Shown: positions 35,449 through 43,567 of the stretch, in pieces
Position numbering within the stretch: position 1 is the stretch's first letter
Layout: each line of letters starts with the position of its first letter
DNA from: Ahniella affigens
Lineage (GTDB): Bacteria > Pseudomonadota > Gammaproteobacteria > Xanthomonadales > Ahniellaceae
Direction of reading: 5' to 3'
NCBI RefSeq assembly: GCF_003015185.1
Contig: NZ_CP027860.1
Coordinates: 5,115,001 to 5,179,000, forward strand
Length of the DNA: 64,000 nt
Made by a program: the position numbers and the translations under genes
The notes under the pieces: generated by a model
The model's input: only the letters and a program-made list of their open reading frames with translations
What the model was told of the DNA's origin: nothing
The model's database searches: none

Positions 35449-35634
35449 GAACTCGAAAATTCCTGTCTCAAAGCTATTGACGCGTTCCGCAGCAAGCAGC
35501 TTGAATTGAACGGATACACGAGTAGGGTTGAGGTCCACTTCGATGGTGGACGCGAGCCTCGTGCGTTTATCTATGACCACACGGGCAGTGAAGCTGATGA
35601 AGTGATCTTGTCCGCGGGTGGGGCCATTAGGTGA
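35449..35634 (+). pseudogene. C-terminal gene remnant downstream of IS3 debris
   Basis: About 61 codons of protein-like frame (LENSCLKAIDAFRSKQ, YTSRVEVHFDGGREP, EVILSAGGAIR) end at TGA 35634, but there is no start codon upstream before a stop. The preceding bases (35396-35448) are the 3' end of an IS3-type transposase also found, reversed, at 39548-39600. There the same LENxCLKAIDAFR codons follow it. So the transposase tail and this gene piece were duplicated as one unit. Confidence 0.55.
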
Positions 35635-35810
35635 CCGTAAAGTGCCGGTTGATGGTCAGTTCGTTGGATTGTTCCCCCACGGGCCCATGGGGGAGCAAAT
35701 CAAACCGTCCCAGTGAAGTCCTTCAACATGCGAGTCCAAGTCGGGCACACGCTGAGCGAGAGCCGGGCAGGACGTCAAGACTAAGGCCTTCAGGAAACGT
35801 GATGAGCGAT

Positions 35811-36743
35811 CTAGTTATTCGTGCAGCCGTTTCGCGCCAAGTCGTCAAAATAGGATTGGCATTCGGCCTTATGTTCAATCGCATTCTGTAGCTCTCGAAT
35901 TGAGTTCTGTTGGGACGAACCCAATACTGCGGAAGTGAGCCCGCCAACGCCTGCGCCCTCAAGAACGATACTTCGAGATTGAAGGTATTCGGTCATCCGC
36001 GAGTACCAGTTGTTGATACCAAGCTCATTTCCAAGCACCTGAACGCCGACATAGCAATTGAACGCATCGACGGAAAGGCCAACTATCGACCAGAATGATG
36101 TTCCAATCTGCATGCACTCTTGCGACGCTTCGGCAAGGAGCTCAACGCCAATCTGCTCGAAGTACATGTCCGGGAGCGGATGGTCTCCAACGTTGGCGTA
36201 TCGCTCCATGTAGTTCGAAAGAGCTCCATTTGCGCCTGCCGACATCAACCTACCAACCCCGGACGTAGGATCAAAGTCGGGTGTGTCATTTCCAAGCGCA
36301 GTTGCCACCCCAAGACTAGGCATAAAATAGGTGTCATCGTTATCGCATCCGCTTGGGCCATCAGCCCTCATTGCTGAACACAGCGTGTCGTCGCCATTAG
36401 GCCCCGACGTATCACCGAGGGTCGGTCCTTCCCAATCGTTTGAGCCATTGTCATCCCACCAACCCGTCCAAGAGAAATGGTCATGATCCCAAGAGGGGGT
36501 ACGAAATTCCACGATGGATTGAATGCCGGGCACCCAAAACCCAATAACATTGCAATGCGTAGAGTTACTGTCTGGAACTCCAACGCACTCCGGCATGTCC
36601 TGCCACTCGCCGCAAGTATAGTCTCCTGGTTGGCAAATCAGGCTCGAGGGGCTCGCACTTGCATAATTGGAGTGCAAGCCGCCATAAGAACCAAGGCCAA
36701 ATAAAAGACCGATTTTCACTAACCTAGGCAAATCAACTTCCAT
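35811..36743 (-). CDS. Exported Cys-rich hypothetical protein in the Fic operon
   Basis: The ATG at 36743 has a strong GAGGAGG ribosome-binding site and gives 310 residues. An N-terminal hydrophobic stretch (LVKIGLLFGLGSYGGL) serves as a signal peptide. The mature part has ten or so cysteines (LICQPGDYTC, THCNVIG, TLCSAM, SGCDNDD, QECMQ, AECQSY, GCTNN) and an Asp/Trp/Gly-rich centre. Two small-residue hydrophobic stretches in the C-terminal half (FWSIVGLSVDAF, GVGGLTSAVLG) could insert in membranes. Its start overlaps the end of the Fic gene by 11 bp. No family recognised. Confidence 0.7.
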   Translation of the reverse strand: MEVDLPRLVKIGLLFGLGSYGGLHSNYASASPSSLICQPGDYTCGEWQDMPECVGVPDSNSTHCNVIGFWVPGIQSIVEFRTPSWDHDHFSWTGWWDDNGSNDWEGPTLGDTSGPNGDDTLCSAMRADGPSGCDNDDTYFMPSLGVATALGNDTPDFDPTSGVGRLMSAGANGALSNYMERYANVGDHPLPDMYFEQIGVELLAEASQECMQIGTSFWSIVGLSVDAFNCYVGVQVLGNELGINNWYSRMTEYLQSRSIVLEGAGVGGLTSAVLGSSQQNSIRELQNAIEHKAECQSYFDDLARNGCTNN

Positions 36744-37641
36744 TAAAAACCTCCTCAACGTCAAGATATAAAAGCCCATTAGAAATTCCGACAGGCATTG
36801 AACTACGGCGTAACAAACAGCCAAAACGTGTCTCCGATAGGCGCTCCTTTGTCAAAAATTCCCCAACATCTACGTTGCCTGATACTCGCAAACGACGCAC
36901 AAGCGTTCTCATAGCAGGATCCTTCGGTTCTGGAATCTGCAATGTTCGTTCATCAATCCCCTTAAGCGCCGTTCTATGTGCGAAACTAGAAAGATCGGAC
37001 GTTCCCTTTGGTCGGAGAAAGACGTCAGTGTGGTCAAACGACGCAAAAGCATTCCCAAGAGCAAACACGTTCGATGGGCGGTAGCCTCTGTCGAATAGGT
37101 GCTTCATTGCTGCCAATCGAGCAAAGCGGCCGTTTCCGTCGGTCAGAAAATGGAATGCAACGACCCAAAGGTAGATTTGAACCGATTGACAGACTGCGCA
37201 TCCGGTCGAGTCTGACTGCATTTGCTCCCAATCTTGGAAGCCGACTTCGAACGTTTCCGGGCCAGGAAAGACGTGTGCTGAATCGGACTCAGGAACCGCT
37301 GCGCCTATCCAAAGCGGGTAGTCTCTCACCCGCGCTCCAATAGAACTTGCAAACTCCAGGGCGAGTTCGATTACGCTCTTGCCCGAACGAATCTGCGCTA
37401 ATGCCCTTGCAAACGAAAGAAGCCTCTGAGCCGACCGAAAGCTGCCACGGGTCTCAAGTTGCCGCCGGGAGAACGCGACATCAAACGCGCTACCAATTGC
37501 TGACCAGTCGACAATAGAACAACACGATTGAGTGTCGAACTCGCAAGGCGCTCGCGTGAAACCCTCGGGCAGCCAGCCAAACAGGTGCGTTCCCGCTACT
37601 GGAACTCGGACAAAGCGAATCCCTACCGAATCCGGCAACAT
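36733..37641 (-). CDS. Fic-domain protein (probable AMP-transferase)
   Basis: The ATG at 37641 (GGGTG six nt upstream) gives 302 residues; a TTG at 37653 is possible. The core motif HFLTDGNGRFAR starts at H164 and fits the Fic signature H-x-F-x-(D/E)-G-N-G-R-x-x-R, except that Phe at the third position is Leu. Catalytic His, the acidic residue, Asn and both Arg are present, so nucleotide transfer is plausible. No inhibitory (S/T)-x-x-x-E-(G/N) helix was recognised in the N-terminal part. It lies between a membrane-anchored protein and a Cys-rich exported protein in one operon. Target unknown. Confidence 0.8.
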   Translation of the reverse strand: MLPDSVGIRFVRVPVAGTHLFGWLPEGFTRAPCEFDTQSCCSIVDWSAIGSAFDVAFSRRQLETRGSFRSAQRLLSFARALAQIRSGKSVIELALEFASSIGARVRDYPLWIGAAVPESDSAHVFPGPETFEVGFQDWEQMQSDSTGCAVCQSVQIYLWVVAFHFLTDGNGRFARLAAMKHLFDRGYRPSNVFALGNAFASFDHTDVFLRPKGTSDLSSFAHRTALKGIDERTLQIPEPKDPAMRTLVRRLRVSGNVDVGEFLTKERLSETRFGCLLRRSSMPVGISNGLLYLDVEEVFNGS

Positions 37642-37670
37642 ACGTTCACCCAAGGTTGTACTGGAAGGAT

Positions 37671-38651
37671 TTAAGGCCTGGACTTACAGGAAGCTCGATC
37701 CAGACGAGTGCGCAAAATGTGCTTCGGGTCTGGCTGGGATCGACTCTCATACATCCGCACATAAACGCCGTCAGCATCGGCATTCAGTTGTGAAAGCTGA
37801 CTATCAGTAAGCGAGCCCTTGAGAGTTTTGTCGCCGACGCTAAAGTCCAAAACAGCGCCCGAGGGCTTTGAAACCTTCGCCACAACCCGTCGCCAGAAGT
37901 ACATCTTTGCTCTGCCTTCCTCACTCGCCTGTAACAGCGTCCTAATAGAGGATACTTCTCCAGAGAGTAGAAACGCGGCCACGAGGTCACCGCCTTGTGC
38001 ACGGTCTTCGAGTAGATTTAGGTCTTCAGGATGCCCGGGATCGATGGCCGTATTCAGGTAGGCCGCATAACTCGCAATCGGCGAGTCAACACGATCCCGA
38101 ACGATTCGCCATACGTTTGACATGCGACCGTCGGTCAAGTTCTTAAAGCCGTCACACAATCTCTTAGTGTTCTCAAATGTAGCGCCGTACATCTCAAAAT
38201 CCGCGCGGTCAATATCCTCCACAGAAGTAGCGCGATTGTATTGCGTGAGCCTGGGTTTCTCTGTTGAGCCAACGTACTTAGCGTTTTCGCGATAAACACG
38301 GCAACGCTCGACATCGGAGAGCAGCTGGCATGCGGTCAAGGGATCGTGCATTGCCTGTTCTAGTCGGCTTTCAAATGATTCGGCCAAAGGGGCGTAATCG
38401 AAAACTGGGGCATCGCGAGTTGGCGTTGCGCTCTTACTCGGAACAATCGCCTTCTCGAACTGGTGACTTTCGAGAAGCGCTTCCGAATCCGGGTCCGAGT
38501 CGGCCTGGGAGGGTAACTGCGGTTGATTTTTTTGATCACTCTGCGGTTGATTGCCCTCATCACTACGAAAGAAGGCTAGAGCAATCGCGATCGCTGCGAT
38601 TGCAGCGACGCAGAGCGAGATAAGAAGTGTAGTGCGCGCTTTTACATTCAT
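37671..38651 (-). CDS. Membrane-anchored hypothetical protein (paralogue family, copy 2)
   Basis: This 326-residue protein has an N-terminal transmembrane segment (LLISLCVAAIAAIAIALAFF), a Gln/Pro/Ser-rich linker and a helical domain with Cys residues (TACQLLSDVERCRVYR, KRLCDGFK, ASCKSRP). It has the same plan as 31830-32807 and 49565-50494. It is the first gene of an operon: the Fic gene starts 29 bp downstream. A periplasmic domain seems likely, since the N-terminal charge pattern (NVKARTT before the segment) favours N-in. Confidence 0.7.
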   Translation of the reverse strand: MNVKARTTLLISLCVAAIAAIAIALAFFRSDEGNQPQSDQKNQPQLPSQADSDPDSEALLESHQFEKAIVPSKSATPTRDAPVFDYAPLAESFESRLEQAMHDPLTACQLLSDVERCRVYRENAKYVGSTEKPRLTQYNRATSVEDIDRADFEMYGATFENTKRLCDGFKNLTDGRMSNVWRIVRDRVDSPIASYAAYLNTAIDPGHPEDLNLLEDRAQGGDLVAAFLLSGEVSSIRTLLQASEEGRAKMYFWRRVVAKVSKPSGAVLDFSVGDKTLKGSLTDSQLSQLNADADGVYVRMYESRSQPDPKHILRTRLDRASCKSRP

Positions 38652-38862
38652 TGAATGGACACTGTTTGTGACAGACGGCCAGTATGCTAGGCGCCGTAAC
38701 GAAATGGGTCAATTGAAATACGCTGGCAGTAGAGCCGTGATTTGCGCGGATTTCTCGAGTTTGAATATAGACACCTATTTAACCAAGCGGTTGAGCTTCT
38801 TCTAGGGCGAGAGATTCCAACAGACCGGCTCGTCTCAAGGATTTCTGTGGGTCCTTCAGAAA

Positions 38863-39060
38863 TCACCCAATGCACGGGAATCTGTGATCAAGGAACATCG
38901 CCTCTGTAGCCCGTCTCAGAAGCCGATGAACATCCCGCCAGCGCGCGATCGTTCGTGAGGCCAACATCGCAATTCCCCTCTCAATCATCCACCCAAGCTC
39001 CAAATGAAGCGCACTGAACGCTGATGCGTTCGTCCATGCCATTCGGTCGGCAATCGTCAA
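38863..39060 (-). pseudogene. Decayed coding repeat (third copy, inverted)
   Basis: The minus-strand frame LTIADRMAWTNASAFSALH, followed by LELGWMIERG, matches plus-strand frames within the two direct repeats at 39191-39490 and 39797-40075. All three copies lack starts or carry stops. It is a remnant of a protein family I cannot name. Confidence 0.5.
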
Positions 39061-39183
39061 GTCCTACTTCGCTGACAGCTCCGCTTGGAACTCTTCGCTC
39101 AAACCCTATTCTGGAAAGTCCTCGCCATCCTTGGCAGGTGCGAAGTTGAGCAAGCCCTCATCGGGGTGATTAGCGGAAGGGGT

Positions 39184-39231
39184 GATTAGCGGACATCCAT
39201 GTGTTTCGATTAGCGGACATCCATGTGTTTC
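39184..39231 (+). repeat. Perfect tandem repeat, 2 x 24 bp
   Basis: GATTAGCGGACATCCATGTG plus TTTC occurs twice in a row without mismatch. The unit resembles the end of the IS3 debris (TGGACATCCATGTAG at 39797), so it may be a duplicated IS terminus. Confidence 0.7.
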
Positions 39232-39490
39232 GCCGGTCCAGCTAGGTGCGGCGCTGTTCCCGTGTTCGGGAGTCTAGTGAAAGGACCTGCGGTCGAGTCT
39301 GCAGTGAGCGCTTGCAAAAAGGGGCAGAAACGCTCCCGATTAGGGTTACCGTGCAATGCCACACGCGCTGCCGCCACCGGAGCTGGACTTGAAGATTACC
39401 CACCTAAAGGCGTGGTCCAACGCAACACCGCTCAGTGCGCTCCAATTGGAGGTTGGTTAGATGATCGCGCCGGGGTCGGTGCGGGTCAGA
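39191..39490 (+). repeat. Diverged ~290-bp direct repeat, left copy
   Basis: This segment aligns along its length with 39797-40075, from GGACATCCATGT through CTTGCGGTCGAGTC-like and GCGCTCCAATT blocks. It contains a frame with WSNATPLSALQLEVG, interrupted by a stop. The two copies enclose the IS3 transposase remnant. Confidence 0.6.
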
Positions 39491-39547
39491 CCGCCACAGC
39501 TCGCCAATCGGAACGCGTCAATAGCTTTGAGACAGTAATTTTCGAGT

Positions 39548-39802
39548 TCAGTGTATTTTTGCCTCCTGGTCGATGCATGCTTGGATCGATTGGCGCGTAG
39601 TGACTTCGACTTCGATTTGCTGCGGCACGGGCGGGACAGTCACCACGGACGCAGCGAGTGGGTTGATGTAAACGATGTCGGGCGCCGCCTTGGCCTTCGG
39701 CGCACCGTTGACGAGGCGCTCTGGATATTCGCGGTAGGCGTCATCGAGAGCAGCATGCGTGGTGGCTTTGACCGCTTCGCTTCGGGAGGTATTGGTGGAC
39801 AT
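39548..39802 (-). pseudogene. IS3-family transposase C-terminal remnant
   Basis: The frame reads HAALDDAYREYPERLVNG, then KAAPDIVYINPLA. This corresponds to the end of IS3-group OrfB integrases, which typically finish H-x-x-L-x-x-A-Y-x-x-x-P-E-R-F-x-x-G-x-P and W-I-N-P-P. Only the last ~85 residues remain; the DDE catalytic core is missing. The family call is by pattern. Confidence 0.65.
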
Positions 39803-40075
39803 CCATGTAGTTCGCCGGACCGGCGTCGCGAGGCGATGTTCCCGCGATCGGGATTCGAGTGATTAGACTTGCGGTCGAGTCGGCAGGGCGCGCTTGCTAC
39901 ACGGGGCGAAGACGTGCCAGATGAGGGTTAAAGTGCAATGCCCCTCGCAGCTGCCAGCGACGTGGGATTTGACGATGACCCACCGACTGGTCTGGTCGAA
40001 CGCAGCAGCGCTCAGCGCGCTCCAATTTGAGATTGCGTGGGTGATCGAGAGGGGACCGGTGAAAGTCAGAACGCC
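39797..40075 (+). repeat. Diverged ~290-bp direct repeat, right copy
   Basis: Matches 39191-39490. Its plus-strand frame includes WSNAAALSALQFEIAWVIERG-like coding. On the minus strand the last ~70 codons of the intact RAYT gene run across it, which suggests that the RAYT C-terminal tail is read-through into this repeat. Confidence 0.6.
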
Positions 40076-41035
40076 ATAGCTAGCCAATATGCCCGGCGCG
40101 CTAGTTCGTATCCCACCAGCCAGTGCCGCTGCGTGTCGCGCGAACTGAATCAGTCGGTCCAGCGCACCCATCGCGGTGACGCGGCGCGTTCCGAAGCCAC
40201 GGACTTGGTTATCCCATTGTTGGGGGTCTATCTTAAGTTCAGCCAGGATGGATCGCGTGCTGGCGGCGATTCGGCCAGACTTGCCTCGGTGCCGTTGGCG
40301 GCCGGTGTCGTCCACCAGTTGCAGGTAGGCTTTGTTGCTGAGACTCAACGCCTCCTGCGGCATGCCGGCAATCGGCCGAACGGGTCGGAATCGCAGCAAC
40401 TCTTTCGCACGAATCTTGACGATGCGTTGGTAAACGCCGGTGTGCTTCGACTCGACGGTCTTTTCGGTCATCTTCGCCCGAATCGGGTTCAAGTCGGTGT
40501 AGACCATGGCCGCCAGCAACGCGCGTTCGTCAACTAAGGCCTGGGCTTTGAATCGGCCTTCCCAGAACCGCCCGGTACAGTCGTCCTCCCGGTTGGCCTG
40601 CCGCGCAATCGGCTCGGCGAGGCTGCGCATAAACCAGCTTAAACTGCGCAGCCGATCCCGATACGTTGCCACCCGCTCTGGCGCCGCAGCGATGTTGGAG
40701 ATACGCGCCTTCTGTGCCTCCGGATCGTCGGAACCCGGGAACATCAGGCACCACCGCCGAGCCACTTCTTCATCCGACCATTCCTGTGCGGCCACCGCAT
40801 CGACCTTCACCACCACATGCAGATGATTGCTCATGACGGCATAGGCGTAGATCGAGACTGAATAGGCTTCGGCCAACGCCATCAGCCGGTCCTCGACCCA
40901 CTGGCGGCGGTAGTCGTAATTCTTGTCGTGTACCTTGTCATAGCCACATAGCCAGGCCCGCCGGACACAGCGACTGACGCAGTGGTAATAGCCTGAGCAG
41001 TTGGTCGGAACGGTTCGTTCGCGCGCTTGCGGCAT
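39863..41035 (-). CDS. REP-associated tyrosine transposase (RAYT), intact
   Basis: This 390-residue Y1/HUH single-strand transposase has the HUH pair at H71/H73 in SNHLHVVVKVD. Downstream are the RAYT-typical blocks [28 protein letters not shown] and AAMVYTDLNPIRAKM. RAYTs are domesticated IS200-like enzymes that cleave single-stranded REP hairpins. The last ~70 residues extend into a decayed repeat and are probably not part of the ancestral protein. Four 5'-fragment or broken copies lie in the window, and hairpin-bearing B repeats stand upstream of each. Confidence 0.88.
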   Translation of the reverse strand: MPQARERTVPTNCSGYYHCVSRCVRRAWLCGYDKVHDKNYDYRRQWVEDRLMALAEAYSVSIYAYAVMSNHLHVVVKVDAVAAQEWSDEEVARRWCLMFPGSDDPEAQKARISNIAAAPERVATYRDRLRSLSWFMRSLAEPIARQANREDDCTGRFWEGRFKAQALVDERALLAAMVYTDLNPIRAKMTEKTVESKHTGVYQRIVKIRAKELLRFRPVRPIAGMPQEALSLSNKAYLQLVDDTGRQRHRGKSGRIAASTRSILAELKIDPQQWDNQVRGFGTRRVTAMGALDRLIQFARHAAALAGGIRTSAPGILASYGVLTFTGPLSITHAISNWSALSAAAFDQTSRWVIVKSHVAGSCEGHCTLTLIWHVFAPCSKRALPTRPQV

Positions 41036-41089
41036 GCTGATCGCCTTCCTTGGCGGGGAGTTGAGGGGATCTTGCCATTCCGCCAGAGC

Positions 41090-41475
41090 CGACGCATTGG
41101 CGGAAATCTGAGATTGGGGTCAGAAATTTCTGAGTTGTTGGGTGTCCGGTATGGTCCCTGAGATTTGGGTCAGAAATTTCTGAATTGTTGGGTGTCCGGG
41201 ATTGTCGTCGGACACAGCGACTGACGCAGTGGTAATAGCCTGAGCAGTCGGTCGGAACGGTTCGTTCGCGGGCTTGCGGCTTGCTGATCGCCTTCCTTGG
41301 CGGGGAGTTCAGGTGATCTTGCCATTCCGCCAGACCCGGCGCATTGGCCGAAATCTGAGATTGGGGTCAGAAAATTCTGAATTGTCGGGTTTCCAGTATT
41401 ATTGGCGACTCATTGCTCTGAGACGGCTCAGTGGCGAAGGTTTCCTGGAATCGTTGGGTGTCTTACCTCCCTCAC
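41090..41475. repeat. Tandem B-type repeats upstream of intact RAYT
   Basis: GGTCAGAAATTTCTGAGTTG with GGGTGTCCGG occurs twice (about 41126 and 41166), then again in altered form near 41365, and the segment ends with TTGCTCTGAGACGGCTCAGTGG and TGGGTGTCTTACC. The unit GAAATCTGAGATT...GGGTGTC is a variant of the B repeat. Confidence 0.65.
41213..41285 (-). pseudogene. RAYT 5' fragment (copy 5), start codon lost
   Basis: The first ~24 codons and the leader of the intact RAYT are duplicated here as a tandem copy about 245 bp upstream (compare 40970-41040). The ATG reads AAG, so it cannot start. It ends within HCVSRC at 41213. Confidence 0.75.
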
Positions 41476-41597
41476 TGTGTGAAGGGGTACTTGCAGCAGG
41501 CAGCCAGAGCCCACTATAAACAGGTTAGGCCCTTTAAACCGTGGCGACTTCGCAGCCCGGATCGATCTGGGCAGTCGCAGCGAGTTTGGGGAATCAA

Positions 41598-42629
41598 ATG
41601 GCGTTTGTGTGTGTAACACTCTACAAGATTCGGAAGTGTGGATACTTCGAGAGTCTGATTCATCAGGCTCCCGCGATCGATTCCAGCTCTTCGGTGTGGA
41701 CGGACATCGTGGATTGGGTAAAAGGCCTCAAGTCTGTCGGTGAATCAAGCACGTACTCCGCAACTGAAGATGATGGATTTCATCGTGCATTCTGTGTTGA
41801 CGCCGTTCGTTTGAAGAAGCACGACGCCTATCTATTTTTCATGTGGAATGAGCTCGCAACGCAAGACAAGGGTGTGAGCGTCTTGCCAATGGGATCACCT
41901 ATCGGACGGGCCAAGATTGCACCGGTCAAAATTGATGCGATGGACATGCCGGGATACCCCTCGTATTTTTGTGTTGTCCCTGCCAGTGGACATGTAGTCA
42001 ATTTTCGCTACAGCGATCGGCTAAACGGCAGTCCCGCTTTTCAGCGCTACGTCACCGGCTTCCTTTCTGGATTCTCGCCGATGGTTGTTCGGGACAGCGC
42101 GGAGCAGACACTCATCCTCGGATATGGTATTGGCGGGACTGTGAATCCAAAGGCTGCTTTCCCACTTTTCGCGACAGGGGAAGTTCGAAATCCTGCAAAC
42201 ATCGAGTTGTTGCGAAATCGTTGTGCGGATATTCGGAAGGTTGTTGCAAAGGTACCCATTCGGCCGGTTATCGCTGGACAAAAGACCTTTCTCGACGCTG
42301 CCAGGGAGTTCGTGTTCCTTCCAGTAAACAATCGACTGAAGGCGAGCATTCCGTTCCGGTACGAATTTAAGACTAAGCTAACATTGGCCCAGCTGAACAC
42401 AATTATTTCTGGCCACCTTCAAGATGGGGATAAACATGTCGCGACTGACATCGGGTTCACGTTTGCCAAGGAGTCTCAGAGTGTGAAATGGCTAAGTGGC
42501 GGGCTCGCGCGAGACGAGATTGATTTGAATATCCAATTTGACAAGCATGACAGATTGGATTTCCCTACACTTGCAAAAGCAATTGACGGTTCGCTTGACT
42601 CTTTGATTAAGGGGCTTCAAGAGAAATGA
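41598..42629 (+). CDS. Unknown protein, first gene of the KAP locus
   Basis: The ATG at 41598 gives 343 residues (MAFVCVTLYKIRKCGYFES). There is no signal peptide or membrane segment; it is mixed alpha/beta, with strands such as FVCVTLYKI, AYLFFMWNEL and SYFCVVPASGHVVNF. No catalytic motif recognised. Its stop overlaps the next start by 4 bp (ATGA at 42626-42629), so it is translationally coupled to a membrane protein. The KAP NTPase follows 450 bp later. Location with a KAP NTPase and lower-GC base usage than the conserved genes suggest a mobile defence or stress cassette, which is inference. Confidence 0.7.
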   Translation: MAFVCVTLYKIRKCGYFESLIHQAPAIDSSSSVWTDIVDWVKGLKSVGESSTYSATEDDGFHRAFCVDAVRLKKHDAYLFFMWNELATQDKGVSVLPMGSPIGRAKIAPVKIDAMDMPGYPSYFCVVPASGHVVNFRYSDRLNGSPAFQRYVTGFLSGFSPMVVRDSAEQTLILGYGIGGTVNPKAAFPLFATGEVRNPANIELLRNRCADIRKVVAKVPIRPVIAGQKTFLDAAREFVFLPVNNRLKASIPFRYEFKTKLTLAQLNTIISGHLQDGDKHVATDIGFTFAKESQSVKWLSGGLARDEIDLNIQFDKHDRLDFPTLAKAIDGSLDSLIKGLQEK

Positions 42630-43117
42630 AGTGGTCCATTCCAACGATCGTGTTTTCAGTGATTGGCTGCCTCTTGGGCTTGCTCACGCCTGTAGCTGCG
42701 TCTTCACGCATGACTGGAATCTTGGTTGCACTGATTTCGCTTTCCGGCGTTACGGTCACAGTCTTTGGAATCTGGGTCGCCATAATCTTCCCGAAGCTTG
42801 TTTCTGAAGTCGAATCGGGTGGAAAGACATCCGGTGATGCCGAACGGCAAAAGTATGATGCGCTTATCGACTCATTGTACAGCGCATGCCTGACTATGTG
42901 CGCCGGAATGATCGTCCTCATGGTGCATGCATTCTTCCGGAATGAATCTCAGTGGCTGCTTCGGGCGCTGGGAATTTTCTGCTGGTTGTCACTTTTCTCA
43001 ATGATTCGGTCGCTTTGGATCTCCGTGATGAGCGGGGAAGTACTTCTGGCGAACGAAGTGAACAGAGGTTTATTGGCAGGGCTGACGCGGCGATTGATTC
43101 GGGATAAGTCTCAATAG
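42626..43117 (+). CDS. Four-helix membrane protein of the KAP locus
   Basis: This 163-residue protein has four predicted transmembrane segments: IPTIVFSVIGCLLGLLTPVA, ILVALISLSGVTVTVFGIW, SACLTMCAGMIVLMVHAFF and LLRALGIFCWLSLFSM. A charged loop lies between the second and third. Start ATG 42626 overlaps the upstream stop (4 bp). In defence cassettes small multi-pass proteins beside an NTPase often act as membrane effectors; nothing here proves that role. It could equally be a structural partner. Confidence 0.7.
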   Translation: MKWSIPTIVFSVIGCLLGLLTPVAASSRMTGILVALISLSGVTVTVFGIWVAIIFPKLVSEVESGGKTSGDAERQKYDALIDSLYSACLTMCAGMIVLMVHAFFRNESQWLLRALGIFCWLSLFSMIRSLWISVMSGEVLLANEVNRGLLAGLTRRLIRDKSQ

Positions 43118-43567
43118 GGCCCTCCGTCCGAAATCATAGCCTCGAATCCTTCAAGCTTCTCTGGTTGTGCGATTTGGGGCCTAATTGATGATATTTTGAT
43201 TTGACGTTTTTCCGAGTGTGTTGCCGCACGGCGCGGCGTTGTCGGCTAGCTCAGTTAGCTCGGAACTCCCGGCTAAATGAAAGGCTGCTGCCCCTTTGGC
43301 TCGACGAGCAGTTCCGTGAAAGCGGCTGACTGCCATCCAGCCAAATTTCGCGACGCTCGGCGAAGCGCGCGAGCAACGGGCAGGTTGTAATGACTTAGTG
43401 AATTCCTTTGCATTGGCGAATTTCTGAGGTTTTGCAGAGAGACTTCTGAATGGCTCTGTGTCGAGTGGGTAAGGGTGCTCTGCCGTCGAGAATGAGTGCG
43501 TCGAATGGTCTATTGACAATCTGCAGTAGCTAAGAAGTACGCTAGGTCTGCCAGCCGGCACGCTACT
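43118..43567. other. Intergenic within the KAP locus
   Basis: No gene recognised. B-like debris occurs near 43405-43465 (GCATTGGCGAATTTCTGAGG, then ACTTCTGAATGG). A complementary stretch lies at 43210-43260 (CGGCGTTGTCGGCTAGC). The KAP gene's promoter may lie after 43480. Confidence 0.4.

Noticed and set aside
39180-39240. Possible CRISPR-like repeat
   Set aside because: The 24-bp units are directly adjacent with no spacer and occur only twice; a tandem duplication of an IS end explains it better.
43200-43390. Possible integron attC-like folded site
   Set aside because: Complementary stretches exist but the conserved GTTRRRY/RYYYAAC boxes are not paired at the ends, and genes around are not in cassette layout.
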